Below, in pieces: positions 1-11,507 of a stretch of 64,000 bases of DNA (its first letter is position 1; every line of letters starts with the position of its first letter). The notes under the pieces are model-generated. The model worked only from the letters and a program-made list of their open reading frames with translations, did no database searches and was not told the DNA's origin. The DNA is taken from NCBI RefSeq assembly GCF_002838065.1, contig NZ_PIZU01000007.1:83045-147044 (forward strand). The letters are read 5' to 3'. Made by a program: the position numbers and the translations under genes. Origin of the DNA: Mycobacterium hubeiense (GTDB lineage: Bacteria; Actinomycetota; Actinomycetes; Mycobacteriales; Mycobacteriaceae).

Positions 1-1633
<1,633 letters not shown>

Positions 1634-1667
1634 TCCTGCGGGGCAGGAGCGCTGCGACTCGGGGGGC

Positions 1668-1702
1668 GATAATGTCTCGCATGCGTACCAGCGTCGGTAC
1701 GC
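1668..1702 (+). promoter_or_regulatory. Candidate -10 and inverted repeat ahead of gdh
   Basis: The short ettA-gdh gap holds a GATAAT -10-like hexamer at 1668-1673. It is followed by a perfect inverted repeat, GCGTACC (1683-1689) and GGTACGC (1696-1702), separated by six bases. No convincing -35 is visible. If transcription starts just after 1673, the repeat would lie near the start site as an operator or leader hairpin. Inferred only. Confidence 0.3.
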
Positions 1703-1725
1703 GGGTGTGAGGCAGGAGCGGTGCG

Positions 1726-4700
1726 ATGACGGTCAATCCGGGAGCCATCGGGGGAGAGCGGACCAAACCGAGCACCGGCTCTGACACATCTACACCGCTG
1801 TCACAAGACACCCTGGCGAAGTTGGCCAGGGCCTACATCGCGACCTACCGCGGACCGCACGCCGACGCACCCGCCGCCGACTCCGCGGTCACCGCGCCGG
1901 TGGATATCCGGACGGCAGGCCAGGCGGTGTCCGCGGACCTGGTCACCGCCCACTGCCGACTGGGACGATTGCGCGCGATCGGCGAGACGCGGGTGGCGGT
2001 CTATGACGAGGACGATCCCGGCGGATTCGGTCCGGCCCTGCAAATCGTGACCGACCGCGCGCCGATGCTGATGGATTCGGTGACGGTGCTGCTGCACCGG
2101 TTCGGTGTGGCCTACAAGTCGATCATGAACCCGGTGTTCCGGGTACGCCGCGGGCCGACCGGCGAACTGCTGGACGTTCAGCCGCCGTCGGACGCCGCCT
2201 TCGGTGACGGAATCGACGAGGCATGGATTCACGTCCAATTGTCGAGGTCGGTGGACCGCAAATCGGTCGCGGAGGCCGAACGGCTGCTACCCGGAGTCCT
2301 CGCCGATGCCCGGCAGGTCTCTCTCGACAGCGGCGCGCTGGCCGCGACGCTGCACGGCCTGGCCAACGACCTCGCGACCGATCCGGAGGGCCACTTCCCG
2401 AGCGCGGACCGCAAGGACGTCGCCGCGCTCCTGCGGTGGCTGGGCGACGGCAATTTCATCCTCCTGGGCTACCAGCGGTGCTCGGTCCGCGACGGGCAAG
2501 CGTCCGTCGACCCGGCCAGCCGGCTCGGCGTGCTCCGACTGCGCACCGACGTGCTTCCGCAACTCACCAAGAGCGACGACCTGCTGGTGCTGGCGCAGGC
2601 GACCATCCCGAGCTACCTGCGCTACGGCGCCTACCCCTACATCGTCGTGGTCCGCGAACAGACCGGCGCGGGGGCCGTTGAGCACCGCTTCGTAGGGTTG
2701 TTCAGCGTCGCCGCGATGAACACGAATGTGCTTGAAATACCGTTGATCTCGCGTCGCGTCACCGAGGCGCTCGCGATGGCTCAGCGCGATCCCAGCCACC
2801 CCGGCCAGCTGCTGCTCGACATCATCCAGACCATTCCGCGGTCGGAACTGTTTGCGCTCAGCGCGGGGGAGCTGCTGGACATGGCGATGGCGGTGGTCGA
2901 CCTGGGTTCGCGGCGCCGCACGCTGTTGTTCATGCGCGTCGACCAGCTCGCGCACTTCGTCTCATGCATGGTCTACCTCCCGCGCGACCGCTACACCACG
3001 GCCGTTCGGCTGCAGATGCAGGACATCCTGGTGCGCGAACTCGGCGGCGTCAGCATCGAGTACACCGCCCGGGTCAGCGAATCGCCTTGGGCAGCAGTGC
3101 ATTTCACGGTACGCATGCCGGATGGCACGCGTCCCCGGGACATCGACGTATCGGCCGACAACAAGACCCGGATTCAGAACCTGCTCACCGAGGCGGCCCG
3201 AACGTGGGGCGACCGGCTCATCGGCGCGGTCAAGACCGGATCGATCGACCAGGCGATGGCCGAGCACTACGCCGCCGCCTTCCCGGAGGACTACAAGCAG
3301 GCCGTCACACCGGTTGAGGCGATCCACGACATTGCGATCATCCAACAGCTGCAAGACAATTCGGTCAAGTTGGTGTTCTCGGAGGGGCGCGAGGACAAGA
3401 TCGCGCAGCTCACCTGGTACCTGGGTGGGCGGTCCGCCTCGCTGAGCCAACTGCTGCCGATGCTGCAATCGATGGGTGTGGTGGTGCTCGAAGAGCGCCC
3501 GTTCACGGTGACCCGTGCCGACGGGCTGCCGGTGTGGATCTACCAGTTCAATATCTCGCCGCACCACACCATTCCCGACACGCCGCCGGGGGCGGAGCGG
3601 GAGGCCACCGCAGAACGCTTCGCCGACGCCGTCACCGCGATATGGCACGGCCGGGCGGAGATCGACCGGTTCAACGAGCTGGTGCTGCGCGCGGGCCTCA
3701 CCTGGCAGCAGGTGATGGTGCTGCGCGCATACGCAAAGTACTTGCGGCAGGCGGGTTTCCCCTACAGCCAGTCCCACATCGAGTCGGTGGTCAACGACAA
3801 CCCCCGCACCGCGCGCTCGCTGGTCGAACTGTTCGAAGCCTTGTTCAATCCCGCGGACACCTCCAAACGTGAGAACGCTCAGGCCGCGGCCGCCGCGGTC
3901 GCCGCTGACATCGACGCGCTGGTGAGCCTCGACACCGACCGGGTGCTGCGCGCGTTCGCCTCGATGATCCAGGCCACCCTGCGCACCAACTACTTTGTGC
4001 AGCGGCCGGAGTCGGCGCGTCAGCAGAATGTGTTGTCGCTCAAACTGAACCCGGGTTTGATCAACGAACTGCCGTTGCCGCGACCCAAATTCGAGATCTT
4101 CGTGTACTCGCCGCGGGTGGAGGGCGTGCACCTGCGGTTCGGCTATGTTGCGCGCGGCGGGCTGCGCTGGTCGGACCGCCGGGAGGACTTCCGCACCGAG
4201 ATCCTCGGCCTGGTCAAGGCCCAAGCGGTCAAGAACGCGGTGATCGTCCCGGTCGGTGCGAAGGGCGGCTTCGTCGTCAAGCAGCCGCCTGAACTCACCG
4301 GTGACGCTGCGGTAGACCGTGATTCGCAGCGCAACGAGGGCGTCGCGTGTTATCGGCTGTTCATCGCCGGGCTGCTCGACGTCACCGACAACGTCGACAA
4401 GTCCACCGGCGCCGTCGTGGCTCCCCAGGACGTCGTGCGTCGCGACGGCGATGACGCCTACCTGGTGGTGGCCGCTGACAAGGGCACCGCCACCTTCTCC
4501 GACATCGCCAACGAGGTCGCCAAATCGTACGGGTTCTGGTTGGGCGACGCGTTCGCCTCCGGCGGTTCGGTGGGGTACGACCACAAGGCAATGGGCATCA
4601 CCGCCAAGGGTGCGTGGGAGTCCGTCAAGCGGCATTTCCGTGAGATGGGGATCGACACCCAGTCCGAAGACTTCACCGTCGTCGGCATCGGGGATATGAG

Positions 4701-6600
4701 CGGCGACGTCTTCGGCAACGGAATGTTGTTGTCCCAACACATCCGGTTGATCGCCGCGTTCGACCACCGTCACATCTTCCTCGACCCCAACCCCGACGCG
4801 GCGTCGTCGTGGCAGGAACGCAAGCGGCTGTTCGAACTGCCCCGGTCGAGTTGGGAGGACTACGACCGAGCGCTGATCAGCGAGGGCGGCGGCGTGTACA
4901 GCCGGCAGCAGAAAGCGATTCCGATCAGCCCGCAGGTGCGCACGGCTCTGGGGATCGAGGACAGCGCCGAGGAGATGACGCCGCCGGCGCTGATCAAGGC
5001 GGTGCTCAAGGCGCCCGTCGATCTGCTGTGGAACGGCGGGATCGGCACCTACATCAAAGCGGAGAGCGAGTCTGACGCCGACGTCGGCGACCGGGCCAAC
5101 GACCCGGTGCGGGTGAACGGAAACCAGGTGCGCGCCAAGGTGATCGGTGAAGGCGGCAACCTGGGTGTGACATCGCTCGGCCGTATCGAGTTCGACCTGG
5201 CGGGTGGGCGGATCAACACCGACGCATTGGACAACTCCGCGGGCGTGGACTGCTCCGATCATGAGGTCAACATCAAGATCCTGATCGACTCGCTGGTGAC
5301 CGCGGGCAAGGTGCGCGCCGAGGAGCGCACCGACCTGCTGATGTCGATGACCGACGAGGTCGGCCGGCTGGTACTGGAGGACAACGAGGATCAGAACGAT
5401 CTGATGGGCACCAGCCGCGCCAACGCCCCCAGTCTGCTGCCCGTACACGCCCGGATGATCAAGGACTTCGTCAAAGAGCGGGGCCTCAACCGCGAACTGG
5501 AGGCGTTGCCGTCGGAGAAGGAGATCCGCCGACGCAGCGAAGCCGGCCTCGGCCTGACCTCGCCCGAACTGGCCACCCTGATGGCACATGTGAAGCTGGC
5601 GCTGAAGGATGAGGTGCTCGCCAGCGAGTTGCCGGACCAAGAAGTTTTCGCATCCCGGCTGCCCTACTACTTCCCGAGCGAACTGCGTGACCGCTTCACC
5701 GGTGACATCCGATCGCATCAACTGCGCCGGGAGATCGTCACCACCATGCTCGTCAATGATCTCGTCGACACCAGCGGCATCACCTACGCCTACCGGATCA
5801 CCGAAGACGTCGGCGTCGGACCGGTCGATGCGGTGCGCAGTTACGCCGCGACCAATGCGATCTTCCGCATCGGTGAGGTGTGGCGGCAGATCCGCGCGGC
5901 CGGGGCCAACGGGGTTCCGGTGGCGGTGACCGATCGGATGACGTTGGATCTGCGCAGGCTCGTCGACCGGGCCGGACGCTGGCTGCTCAACTACCGTCCG
6001 CAGCCACTGGCCGTCGGGGCGGAGATCAACCGATTCGCCAAGAAGGTCGGCGCACTCACGCCGCGGATGTCGGAGTGGCTGCGTGGTGACGACAAGGCGA
6101 TCGTCGCCAAGGAGGCCGGTGAATTCAGCTCGCACGGTGTGCCCGAGGATTTGGCCTATATGGTGGCGACCGGGCTGTACCAGTACAGTCTGCTCGACGT
6201 GATCGACATCGCCGACATCGCCGACCGCGAACCGGACGAGGTTGCCGACACCTATTTTGCGCTGATGGACCATCTCAACACCGATGGACTGCTCACCGCG
6301 GTGTCCCGGCTGCCGCGTGATGACCGGTGGCATTCGTTGGCGCGCTTGGCGATTCGCGAGGACATCTACAGTTCGTTGCGGGCACTGTGCTTCGACGTGC
6401 TCGCGGTGGGTGAGCCGGAGGAGAGCGGCGACGAGAAGATCGCCGAATGGGAGGCGACCAACAGTGCGCGGGTGGCGCGTGCCCGCCGCACCTTGACCGA
6501 GATCTACGAAGATGAAGAGCACGACTTGGCGACGCTATCGGTGGCGGCGCGTCAAATCCGGAGTATGACACGAACGAGTGGGACGGGATCAACTGGGTGA
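1726..6600 (+). CDS. gdh: NAD-specific glutamate dehydrogenase, large (180-kDa) class
   Basis: Catalyses the NAD-linked oxidative deamination of glutamate to 2-oxoglutarate and ammonium in the cytosol. The 1624-aa length equals, as far as I recall, that of M. tuberculosis Rv2476c and defines the large GDH class. The long N-terminal half carries ACT-like regulatory regions. The catalytic core starts near residue 800 with [15 protein letters not shown], then the lysine-containing GAKGGFVVK near 844 and the dinucleotide-binding [11 protein letters not shown] near 988. The ATG at 1726 is preceded by AGGAG at about 1714. In mycobacteria this enzyme is inhibited by unphosphorylated GarA, which links it to PknG signalling; nothing in the DNA shows this directly. 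The stop overlaps the GTG of the next gene (GTGA), so translation is probably coupled. Confidence 0.96.
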   Translation: MTVNPGAIGGERTKPSTGSDTSTPLSQDTLAKLARAYIATYRGPHADAPAADSAVTAPVDIRTAGQAVSADLVTAHCRLGRLRAIGETRVAVYDEDDPGGFGPALQIVTDRAPMLMDSVTVLLHRFGVAYKSIMNPVFRVRRGPTGELLDVQPPSDAAFGDGIDEAWIHVQLSRSVDRKSVAEAERLLPGVLADARQVSLDSGALAATLHGLANDLATDPEGHFPSADRKDVAALLRWLGDGNFILLGYQRCSVRDGQASVDPASRLGVLRLRTDVLPQLTKSDDLLVLAQATIPSYLRYGAYPYIVVVREQTGAGAVEHRFVGLFSVAAMNTNVLEIPLISRRVTEALAMAQRDPSHPGQLLLDIIQTIPRSELFALSAGELLDMAMAVVDLGSRRRTLLFMRVDQLAHFVSCMVYLPRDRYTTAVRLQMQDILVRELGGVSIEYTARVSESPWAAVHFTVRMPDGTRPRDIDVSADNKTRIQNLLTEAARTWGDRLIGAVKTGSIDQAMAEHYAAAFPEDYKQAVTPVEAIHDIAIIQQLQDNSVKLVFSEGREDKIAQLTWYLGGRSASLSQLLPMLQSMGVVVLEERPFTVTRADGLPVWIYQFNISPHHTIPDTPPGAEREATAERFADAVTAIWHGRAEIDRFNELVLRAGLTWQQVMVLRAYAKYLRQAGFPYSQSHIESVVNDNPRTARSLVELFEALFNPADTSKRENAQAAAAAVAADIDALVSLDTDRVLRAFASMIQATLRTNYFVQRPESARQQNVLSLKLNPGLINELPLPRPKFEIFVYSPRVEGVHLRFGYVARGGLRWSDRREDFRTEILGLVKAQAVKNAVIVPVGAKGGFVVKQPPELTGDAAVDRDSQRNEGVACYRLFIAGLLDVTDNVDKSTGAVVAPQDVVRRDGDDAYLVVAADKGTATFSDIANEVAKSYGFWLGDAFASGGSVGYDHKAMGITAKGAWESVKRHFREMGIDTQSEDFTVVGIGDMSGDVFGNGMLLSQHIRLIAAFDHRHIFLDPNPDAASSWQERKRLFELPRSSWEDYDRALISEGGGVYSRQQKAIPISPQVRTALGIEDSAEEMTPPALIKAVLKAPVDLLWNGGIGTYIKAESESDADVGDRANDPVRVNGNQVRAKVIGEGGNLGVTSLGRIEFDLAGGRINTDALDNSAGVDCSDHEVNIKILIDSLVTAGKVRAEERTDLLMSMTDEVGRLVLEDNEDQNDLMGTSRANAPSLLPVHARMIKDFVKERGLNRELEALPSEKEIRRRSEAGLGLTSPELATLMAHVKLALKDEVLASELPDQEVFASRLPYYFPSELRDRFTGDIRSHQLRREIVTTMLVNDLVDTSGITYAYRITEDVGVGPVDAVRSYAATNAIFRIGEVWRQIRAAGANGVPVAVTDRMTLDLRRLVDRAGRWLLNYRPQPLAVGAEINRFAKKVGALTPRMSEWLRGDDKAIVAKEAGEFSSHGVPEDLAYMVATGLYQYSLLDVIDIADIADREPDEVADTYFALMDHLNTDGLLTAVSRLPRDDRWHSLARLAIREDIYSSLRALCFDVLAVGEPEESGDEKIAEWEATNSARVARARRTLTEIYEDEEHDLATLSVAARQIRSMTRTSGTGSTG

Positions 6601-7010
6601 GCGCAGGTTTTGTAGCGCCGGTGCATGTGCGCTGGTCAGACATCGACATGTACCAGCACATCAACCACGCCACCATGGTGACCATCCTCGAAGAGGCCCG
6701 GATTCCGTTCCTGCGCGAGCCTTTCGGGGCCGACATCACCACGATCGGCCTGCTGATCCATGAGGTGAAGATCCTGTACAAGGGACAGCTGCGGTTGGTG
6801 GACTCGCCGCTGCAGGTGACCATGTGGTCGAAGCGGGTGCGTGCCGTCGATTTCACGGTGGGCTACGAGGTGCGCTCGGTGAGTGCGGCGCCCGATTCCA
6901 AGCCGTCGGTGATCGCCGAGACCCAGTTGGCGGCGGTGCATATCGAAGAACAACGGCTGCAACGTCTTTCGGCTGAGCAGCGCGAATATTTGCAGCGCTG
7001 GATGCGATGA
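6597..7010 (+). CDS. Hotdog-fold acyl-CoA thioesterase (4HBT family)
   Basis: A 137-aa single-domain hotdog protein, probably hydrolysing an acyl-CoA or aryl-CoA thioester in the cytosol. The family motif is at the N-terminus: Asp17-x-x-x-His21-x-Asn23 within [11 protein letters not shown], where the Asp is the usual catalytic residue of the 4-hydroxybenzoyl-CoA thioesterase type. The GTG start overlaps the gdh stop, and its own TGA overlaps the ATG of the next gene, so gdh, this gene and the next form one transcription unit. It corresponds in position to Rv2475c. The substrate cannot be read from sequence, and nothing links the chemistry to glutamate metabolism except position. Confidence 0.85.
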   Translation: MSAGFVAPVHVRWSDIDMYQHINHATMVTILEEARIPFLREPFGADITTIGLLIHEVKILYKGQLRLVDSPLQVTMWSKRVRAVDFTVGYEVRSVSAAPDSKPSVIAETQLAAVHIEEQRLQRLSAEQREYLQRWMR

Positions 7011-7660
7011 ACCAACCGGAGCGCGGTCTCTGGCTCGACGCCGGTCACCGCGAGGACCTTGCGACGTTCGTCGATCGGGCGTTGCGCCTCGACGACTCCG
7101 CCGTCATCCGCTTGAAGGAACGTTCGGACGGAGCGGTGGTCGCCTGGGTGGCAACGGGTTTCGACGTGCTGGCCAGCCGGGTGGTTGCGGGCCGGATCAA
7201 GCCCGCCGACCTGTGCGCGGGCGGTGACGTGCTGGCGCGGGGACTCGCCGCGATGGACAGCACCGGCTTCGTCGATCCGGGGTTTGCGATGGATTCGGCG
7301 TGGCGGGGCGCGTTGCCACCGGAGACCGGCTTCGTCCATCTCGACGACGTGCCGGCGCGCGCGGTCCTTGACCTGGCGCAGCGCGGCGTGGCGCTGGCCA
7401 AGGAACATTCGAGCGCCCACGGCCCGCCGGCCTCACTGCTGGACCAGGATGTGGTCGAGGTGAGTTCGGAGGGCGTCGGCATCGGTATTCCGATGCGGTG
7501 TGTATTCGCTTTGACCGCAATGGGTTTCCTACCGCAATCCGGCGACGATGTGTCCGCCGAGGAGATGGTCCGGGTGCGGGCACACGCCGCGTGGCTGCGG
7601 ATCGATGCGCGGTTCGGCTCGGTGTACCGCCGCCGCGGCGCTGCGGCTCTGATTTCCTAG
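7007..7660 (+). CDS. Conserved mycobacterial protein of unknown function (Rv2474c-type)
   Basis: I recognise this 217-aa protein only by position and mycobacterial character (Rv2474c slot). It has no signal peptide or transmembrane segment and no catalytic motif that I can name. The composition is that of a soluble alpha/beta protein with many acidic residues. The ATG at 7007 overlaps the thioesterase stop by four bases, so the two are co-translated, which suggests a shared role. It ends in TAG at 7658, followed by the convergent alpha-glucosidase gene 14 bases away. Confidence 0.7.
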   Translation: MNQPERGLWLDAGHREDLATFVDRALRLDDSAVIRLKERSDGAVVAWVATGFDVLASRVVAGRIKPADLCAGGDVLARGLAAMDSTGFVDPGFAMDSAWRGALPPETGFVHLDDVPARAVLDLAQRGVALAKEHSSAHGPPASLLDQDVVEVSSEGVGIGIPMRCVFALTAMGFLPQSGDDVSAEEMVRVRAHAAWLRIDARFGSVYRRRGAAALIS

Positions 7661-7674
7661 GTTAGCGGGGAGTC

Positions 7675-9231
7675 CTAGACGAGCCAGGCGGCCGCATTCG
7701 GCGAGAGCATGCCGTCGACCAACTCCCCGCTGGCCAACAACAACTCGCCCGCAGGCAGCGGTATCGGCGGGGCGCCGGCGTTGAGCACGCACACCAGTCC
7801 GCCGTCGAGCCGGAACATCAGCGTGTCAGGAGGCGTAGGCAGCCATTCGATGGTGAACCCCTCGAATTCGCCTCGGTTGCGGCGCAATTCGAGTGCCCGC
7901 AGAAAGAACGACAGCGTCGAATCCGGTGCACCAAGCTGCTTCTCGACCGTCACCGCAGCCCACTCCGGCGGCATCGGCAACCAGGTAGCAGGGTTCGTCG
8001 AGAAGCCGAACGGCGGCTCGTCGCCGTGCCAGGGGATCGGCACCCGGCAGCCGTCGCGACCGCGTTCGGTGTGTCCGGAACGCTCCCACACCGGGTCCTG
8101 CAACACCTCGTCGGGCAGGTCGACGTTGGGCAGGCCGAGCTCTTCGCCGTTGTAGATGAACACCGCGCCGGGCAAGGCCAGCATCACCAACGCCATCGCG
8201 CGGGCCCGCGAAAGGCCCACATCGCCGCCGCCGTAACGGGTGACCTCGCGGTCGACGTCGTGGTTGGACAGCGTCCATGTTGGCGTCGCGCCTTCGATCG
8301 CGGCCGCGGTCAACGAGTTCTCGATCGCATCGCGGATCTGCTCGGCGTCGAACATCGCCTTGACCAACCGGAAGTTGAAGCCGAGATGCAGCTCGTCGGG
8401 CCGCAGATACCGGGCGAACTGTTCGTTGTCGTGCACCCACACCTCGCCGATCGCCACCGCGTCGGGGTAGTCGTTGAGCACCGAGCGGATATAGCGGTGG
8501 ATCTCGTGTACGCCGTCGTGATTGAAGCGCGGATCGTCGTCGTCGTTGCGCAGCAGCGCGGTGTCGGTGATCGTCATGTCGGGCAGTCCCGGCGGCTTGG
8601 CCATACCGTGTGCGACGTCGATGCGAAACCCGTCGACCCCGCGTTCCAGCCAGAACCGCAGCGTCTTCTCCAGGTCGTCGAAGACCTCGGGGTTGTCCCA
8701 GTTGAGGTCGGGTTGCTCGGCGTCGAACAGATGCAGATACCACTGGCCGGGGTTGCCGTCGGGTTCGATGACGCGCGTCCACGCCGGTCCGCCGAACACC
8801 GACACCCAGTTGTTCGGTGGGTGGATGCCGTCGGGCCCGGTGCCGTCGCGGAAGATGTAGCGCTCACGCTGGTCGCTGCCGGGGCCGGCGGCCAGCGCGG
8901 CCTGAAACCACGGATGCGCCGAGCTGGTGTGGTTGGGCACCAGATCCATCGTGATCTTGATGTCGCGCCGATGCGCCGCGTCGATCAGGCGGTCCAGCGC
9001 GCCGAGCCCGCCGAACAGCGGATCGACGTCACGGGGGTCGGCGACGTCGTAGCCGTGGTCGGCCATCGGGGACACCGTCACCGGGTTGAGCCAGATGGCG
9101 TCGACGCCCAACCGTTGCAGGTAGTCCAGCTTGGCGGTGACGCCGTCCAGGTCGCCGACCCCGTCACCGTTGCTGTCGCAGAACGAGCGGGGATAGACCT
9201 GGTAGAACACCGCACGGGACCACCAGAACAT
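7675..9231 (-). CDS. aglA: Alpha-glucosidase, glycoside hydrolase family 13
   Basis: A 518-aa GH13 enzyme that hydrolyses terminal alpha-glucosidic bonds (maltose-, isomaltose- or trehalose-like substrates) in the cytosol. The (beta/alpha)8 motifs are in order: DLVPNHTS near residue 96, GFRIDVAHG with the nucleophile Asp205, IGEVWV with acid/base Glu263, and LSNHDVDR with Asp325. The N-terminus (FYQVYPRSF, then NGDGVGDLDG, a calcium-site-like loop) is typical of oligo-1,6-glucosidase/alpha-glucosidase subfamilies. The ATG shares its A with the globin TGA (TGATG), so aglA is translationally coupled to glbO, an arrangement kept in M. tuberculosis (Rv2470-Rv2471). Exact bond preference is not resolvable here. 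Confidence 0.92.
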   Translation of the reverse strand: MFWWSRAVFYQVYPRSFCDSNGDGVGDLDGVTAKLDYLQRLGVDAIWLNPVTVSPMADHGYDVADPRDVDPLFGGLGALDRLIDAAHRRDIKITMDLVPNHTSSAHPWFQAALAAGPGSDQRERYIFRDGTGPDGIHPPNNWVSVFGGPAWTRVIEPDGNPGQWYLHLFDAEQPDLNWDNPEVFDDLEKTLRFWLERGVDGFRIDVAHGMAKPPGLPDMTITDTALLRNDDDDPRFNHDGVHEIHRYIRSVLNDYPDAVAIGEVWVHDNEQFARYLRPDELHLGFNFRLVKAMFDAEQIRDAIENSLTAAAIEGATPTWTLSNHDVDREVTRYGGGDVGLSRARAMALVMLALPGAVFIYNGEELGLPNVDLPDEVLQDPVWERSGHTERGRDGCRVPIPWHGDEPPFGFSTNPATWLPMPPEWAAVTVEKQLGAPDSTLSFFLRALELRRNRGEFEGFTIEWLPTPPDTLMFRLDGGLVCVLNAGAPPIPLPAGELLLASGELVDGMLSPNAAAWLV

Positions 9232-9626
9232 CAGAACGGCGAGTTGACCATCGAATGCGCGGCCATCTCCAGGTAGTCCAGCAGCGCCTTGCGGTGGTCG
9301 TCGTCGAGGGTTTCGGAGTCGATCTCCGCGACGGCGGTGTGCATGCAGCGCAGCCAGGCGTCGCGCTCGAGGTAGCCGATCCGGAACGGGGCGTGACGCA
9401 TCCGCAGCCGGGGATGCCCGCGCTGATCCGAGTAGGTCCGCGGGCCGCCCCAGTATTGCTCGAGGAACATCCGCAGCCGCTCTTCGGCGTCGTCGAGCTC
9501 GTCCGGCGGATACAGCGGAAGCAGGATTTCGTCCTCTCTGACCAGCTGGTAGAACCTCGACACGATGGCGTGGAACGTGTCGTGACCACCGACTTCGTCG
9601 TAGAACGAGCGCTGCGCTTGCGTCAC
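9231..9626 (-). CDS. glbO: Group II truncated haemoglobin trHbO
   Basis: A 131-aa 2-on-2 globin that binds haem and O2 or other diatomic ligands. The sequence is very close to M. tuberculosis trHbO. Tyr26 (B10) and Tyr39 (CD1) line the distal pocket, His78 in RLRMRH is the proximal F8 ligand, and Trp91 in RDAWLRCMH is the G8 residue diagnostic of group II. The family's proposed roles are O2 delivery or peroxide/NO chemistry near the membrane. It is first in a two-gene operon with aglA (one-base overlap); the functional link between a globin and a glucosidase is unexplained although the pairing is conserved. It is divergent from the HNH gene, with a palindrome between them. Confidence 0.95.
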   Translation of the reverse strand: MTQAQRSFYDEVGGHDTFHAIVSRFYQLVREDEILLPLYPPDELDDAEERLRMFLEQYWGGPRTYSDQRGHPRLRMRHAPFRIGYLERDAWLRCMHTAVAEIDSETLDDDHRKALLDYLEMAAHSMVNSPF

Positions 9627-9682
9627 GGCTCCATTGTGTCAGCCCAGCGAGTCACCTCGCGTTCACGGGACTGACCAGCGAA

Positions 9683-9701
9683 CACGACAAGAATTGTCGT
9701 G
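9683..9701. promoter_or_regulatory. 19-bp palindrome between glbO and the HNH gene
   Basis: CACGACAA (9683-9690), spacer GAA, TTGTCGTG (9694-9701): perfect 8-bp arms with a 3-bp spacer, placed between two divergent genes. The size and symmetry fit a dimeric repressor operator. It overlaps the GTG at 9699 that would otherwise extend the HNH protein, which favours the downstream ATG. The regulator is unknown. Confidence 0.5.
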
Positions 9702-9743
9702 CGATCGACGGCAATCCATGGTGGACTGTGCGTCGGAGGACGT

Positions 9744-10370
9744 ATGGCGCATCGCAAGAAGAGCTCGTCCGGGCCGGCAGTGACGCATGCCCGGTCGCGC
9801 GCGCTGCACAGCGTCGACGGGCATCCGCCAAGTACCACGCACGACGGCTCGATCTGGGGCCGTCGTCGGGTCCTCCTCCTCAATTCCACATACGAACCGT
9901 TGACCGCCCTGCCCATGCGCCGGGCGGTCATCATGCTTATGTGCGGCAAAGCCGACGCTGTGCACGACGACCCGAACGGCCCGGTCATCCATTCGGCCAC
10001 CCGCGCGATCGTGGTGCCGTCGGTGATCCGGCTGCGGTCCTACGTGCGGGTGCCATACCGGGCGCGCATCCCGATGACGCGCGCGGCGCTGATGCACCGC
10101 GACCGGTTCCGCTGCGCCTACTGCGGCAGCAAGGCCGACACCGTCGACCATGTGGTGCCGCGCAGCCGCGGCGGGGACCACTCGTGGGAGAACTGTGTGG
10201 CCGCCTGCTCGACGTGCAATCACCGCAAGGCCGACCGGTTGCTCGCGGAACTGGGCTGGACGTTGCGGTCGGTGCCGGTGCCGCCCAAGGGCCAGCACTG
10301 GCGACTGCTGTCCAGCGTCAAGGAACTCGACCCGGCGTGGGCGCGATACCTGGGTGAGGGCGCGGCGTAA
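9744..10370 (+). CDS. HNH endonuclease family protein (Rv2469c-type)
   Basis: A 208-aa protein with a C-terminal HNH/McrA-like nuclease module: CAYCG, then DHVVPRSRGG, W-E-N, and CSTCNHRK. The two CxxC pairs would bind structural zinc, while the DH and the Asn/His of the CNHRK segment form the metal-dependent active site. The N-terminal half (about residues 35-110) has no motif I recognise but is typical of this conserved actinobacterial family. I chose the ATG at 9744 because GGAGGA lies just upstream (9735-9740) and the upstream GTG at 9699 falls inside a palindrome. Nothing mobile surrounds it and the gene is syntenic across mycobacteria, so it is more likely a housekeeping nuclease than a homing enzyme. 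Confidence 0.82.
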   Translation: MAHRKKSSSGPAVTHARSRALHSVDGHPPSTTHDGSIWGRRRVLLLNSTYEPLTALPMRRAVIMLMCGKADAVHDDPNGPVIHSATRAIVVPSVIRLRSYVRVPYRARIPMTRAALMHRDRFRCAYCGSKADTVDHVVPRSRGGDHSWENCVAACSTCNHRKADRLLAELGWTLRSVPVPPKGQHWRLLSSVKELDPAWARYLGEGAA

Positions 10371-10394
10371 GCCGTCTGTTGTACGGTTTGCGAC

Positions 10395-10628
10395 GTGAGC
10401 ACTGCACTTACCCATTCCCTCCTCGGAGGGGTTCCGCTGTTGGTGCTGGTGGTACTGATCGCACTGATCTACCGCCGTAAGGGACCGCACCCGGCGACGT
10501 ACACGTTGTCGGAGCCCTGGACGCACGCGCCGATCCTGTGGGCGTCCGAGGAGCCCGCCGATCATGGACATGGCGGACATGGTTCGCACCCGTTGACCGT
10601 AGGAGGCGGCGCCAGTGGCAAGTGGTAG
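10395..10628 (+). CDS. ctaJ: Small membrane protein, CtaJ-like subunit of the aa3 oxidase supercomplex
   Basis: A 77-aa protein with one N-terminal transmembrane helix (about residues 8-26, [18 protein letters not shown]) and a soluble tail with WTHAPILWA and a His/Gly-rich stretch ending GGGASGKW. I recognise the family as the actinobacterial protein named CtaJ, an accessory subunit seen with the cytochrome bcc-aa3 supercomplex of M. smegmatis; this rests on memory of the family and was not computed. The GTG start follows the HNH gene by 24 bases. The 3' end overlaps the DUF5130 gene by 14 bases, fitting the joint association of both proteins with the respiratory supercomplex. Confidence 0.7.
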   Translation: MSTALTHSLLGGVPLLVLVVLIALIYRRKGPHPATYTLSEPWTHAPILWASEEPADHGHGGHGSHPLTVGGGASGKW

Positions 10629-11094
10629 CCCAACAGCCGAAGTCGCGACGCTCGAGCGGGGTGAGTTGCCGCTGGGCTTCGTGGTCACCTCCAGCGGCCG
10701 AGTCTCGGGCGTCACCGAGCCCGGTCAGCCGTCGGTCGACTATCCGTTCCCCACAAAGGATCTGGTGATGCTCGACGATGCGCTGACGTACGGCTCGCGT
10801 GGGGCCAAGGCCCGCTTCGCCGTGTACATCGGCGATCTGGGCGAGGACACCGCCGCGACGGCCCGCGAAATCCTGGCCAAGGTGCCCACGCCCGATAACG
10901 CGGTGCTGCTCGCGGTGTCGCCGAACCAGCGCGCGATCGAGGTGGTCTACGGCGCAGACGTCAAGGGTCGCGGCATCGAAGAAGCCGCCCCGTTGGGAGT
11001 CTCGGCGGCCGCGGCGTCGTTCCGCGAGGGCAACCTGATGGACGGACTGATCAGCGCCGTGCGCGTGCTGAGCGCCGGCGTCTCACCGCGCTAG
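10615..11094 (+). CDS. DUF5130 protein (TPM-like), probable respiratory supercomplex-associated factor
   Basis: A 159-aa protein of the DUF5130/TPM-like family (Rv2468c slot), starting at GTG 10615 with a strong AGGAGG at 10601-10606. There is no clear transmembrane helix. The central part ([13 protein letters not shown], then [18 protein letters not shown]) resembles the alpha/beta TPM fold. I recall the M. smegmatis homologue being found with the bcc-aa3 supercomplex (called PRSAF1), and the overlap with the CtaJ-like gene supports that; treat the exact name as tentative. Its TAG and that of the convergent HNH gene share CTAG (11091-11094). Confidence 0.75.
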   Translation: MASGSPTAEVATLERGELPLGFVVTSSGRVSGVTEPGQPSVDYPFPTKDLVMLDDALTYGSRGAKARFAVYIGDLGEDTAATAREILAKVPTPDNAVLLAVSPNQRAIEVVYGADVKGRGIEEAAPLGVSAAAASFREGNLMDGLISAVRVLSAGVSPR

Positions 11095-11435
11095 TCGGCA
11101 GTCGTAAGGGCCGCGCGGATCTCGACGTAGCGCTGCAGGAACCTGCGCTCGTCGAGGCGCTTTCGCCGCATCCAGCCGGTGACCTCGTCGTTGCACTTGC
11201 TCGCATTGCAGGCGGTACAGGCGGGCACGACGTTGTCGACGGTGTACCGGCCGCCCCGTGAAATCGCCATGACGCAGTCGCGTTGCAATGGGCCATCCGT
11301 CGCGCCGCAGTAGGCGCAGCCGTTCCAGGCGGCCTTGAGGGCGGCCCATTGGTCGTCGGTGAGGTCGTTGACGACGCGCCCGAGCCGGCGTTTCCGTCTG
11401 CGGGCATACCGTGCCGTGCGTGTGCGACTCGCCAT
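11091..11435 (-). CDS. Small HNH endonuclease family protein
   Basis: A 114-aa basic protein with a compact HNH module: CAYCG, then the first strand [10 protein letters not shown] with V/D in place of the usual D-H, N-V-V-P and CTACNASK. The N-terminus is very Arg/Lys-rich (RRRKRRLGR), as in DNA-binding nucleases. The canonical His of the first HNH strand is not obvious (R-D-C-V-M replaces the usual DHV), so catalytic competence is uncertain. Upstream are 72 bases without features before the pepN stop. It lies less than 1 kb from the first HNH gene but is a different, shorter subfamily. Confidence 0.75.
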   Translation of the reverse strand: MASRTRTARYARRRKRRLGRVVNDLTDDQWAALKAAWNGCAYCGATDGPLQRDCVMAISRGGRYTVDNVVPACTACNASKCNDEVTGWMRRKRLDERRFLQRYVEIRAALTTAD

Positions 11436-11507
11436 CGAGCAAGCGTATGCGCGCGAGCGTGCGCAAAATGCTGCTCAGCCACGGCGTGTCGGCCGGCGTG
11501 TCGGCCC

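Noticed and set aside
2962..6522. 1186-codon open frame antisense to gdh
   Set aside because: It is the mirror of a high-GC gene: wobble bias on the plus strand removes stops from the opposite frame. The product is low-complexity (His/Arg/Gly/Val-rich) with no domain, and gdh is certain.
8026..9276. 416-codon open frame opposite aglA
   Set aside because: Shadow frame over a GH13 gene with complete catalytic motifs; its product has no recognisable features.
9744..11435. HNH genes as homing or mobile elements
   Set aside because: The first is syntenic in mycobacteria; neither interrupts a gene nor has flanking repeats.
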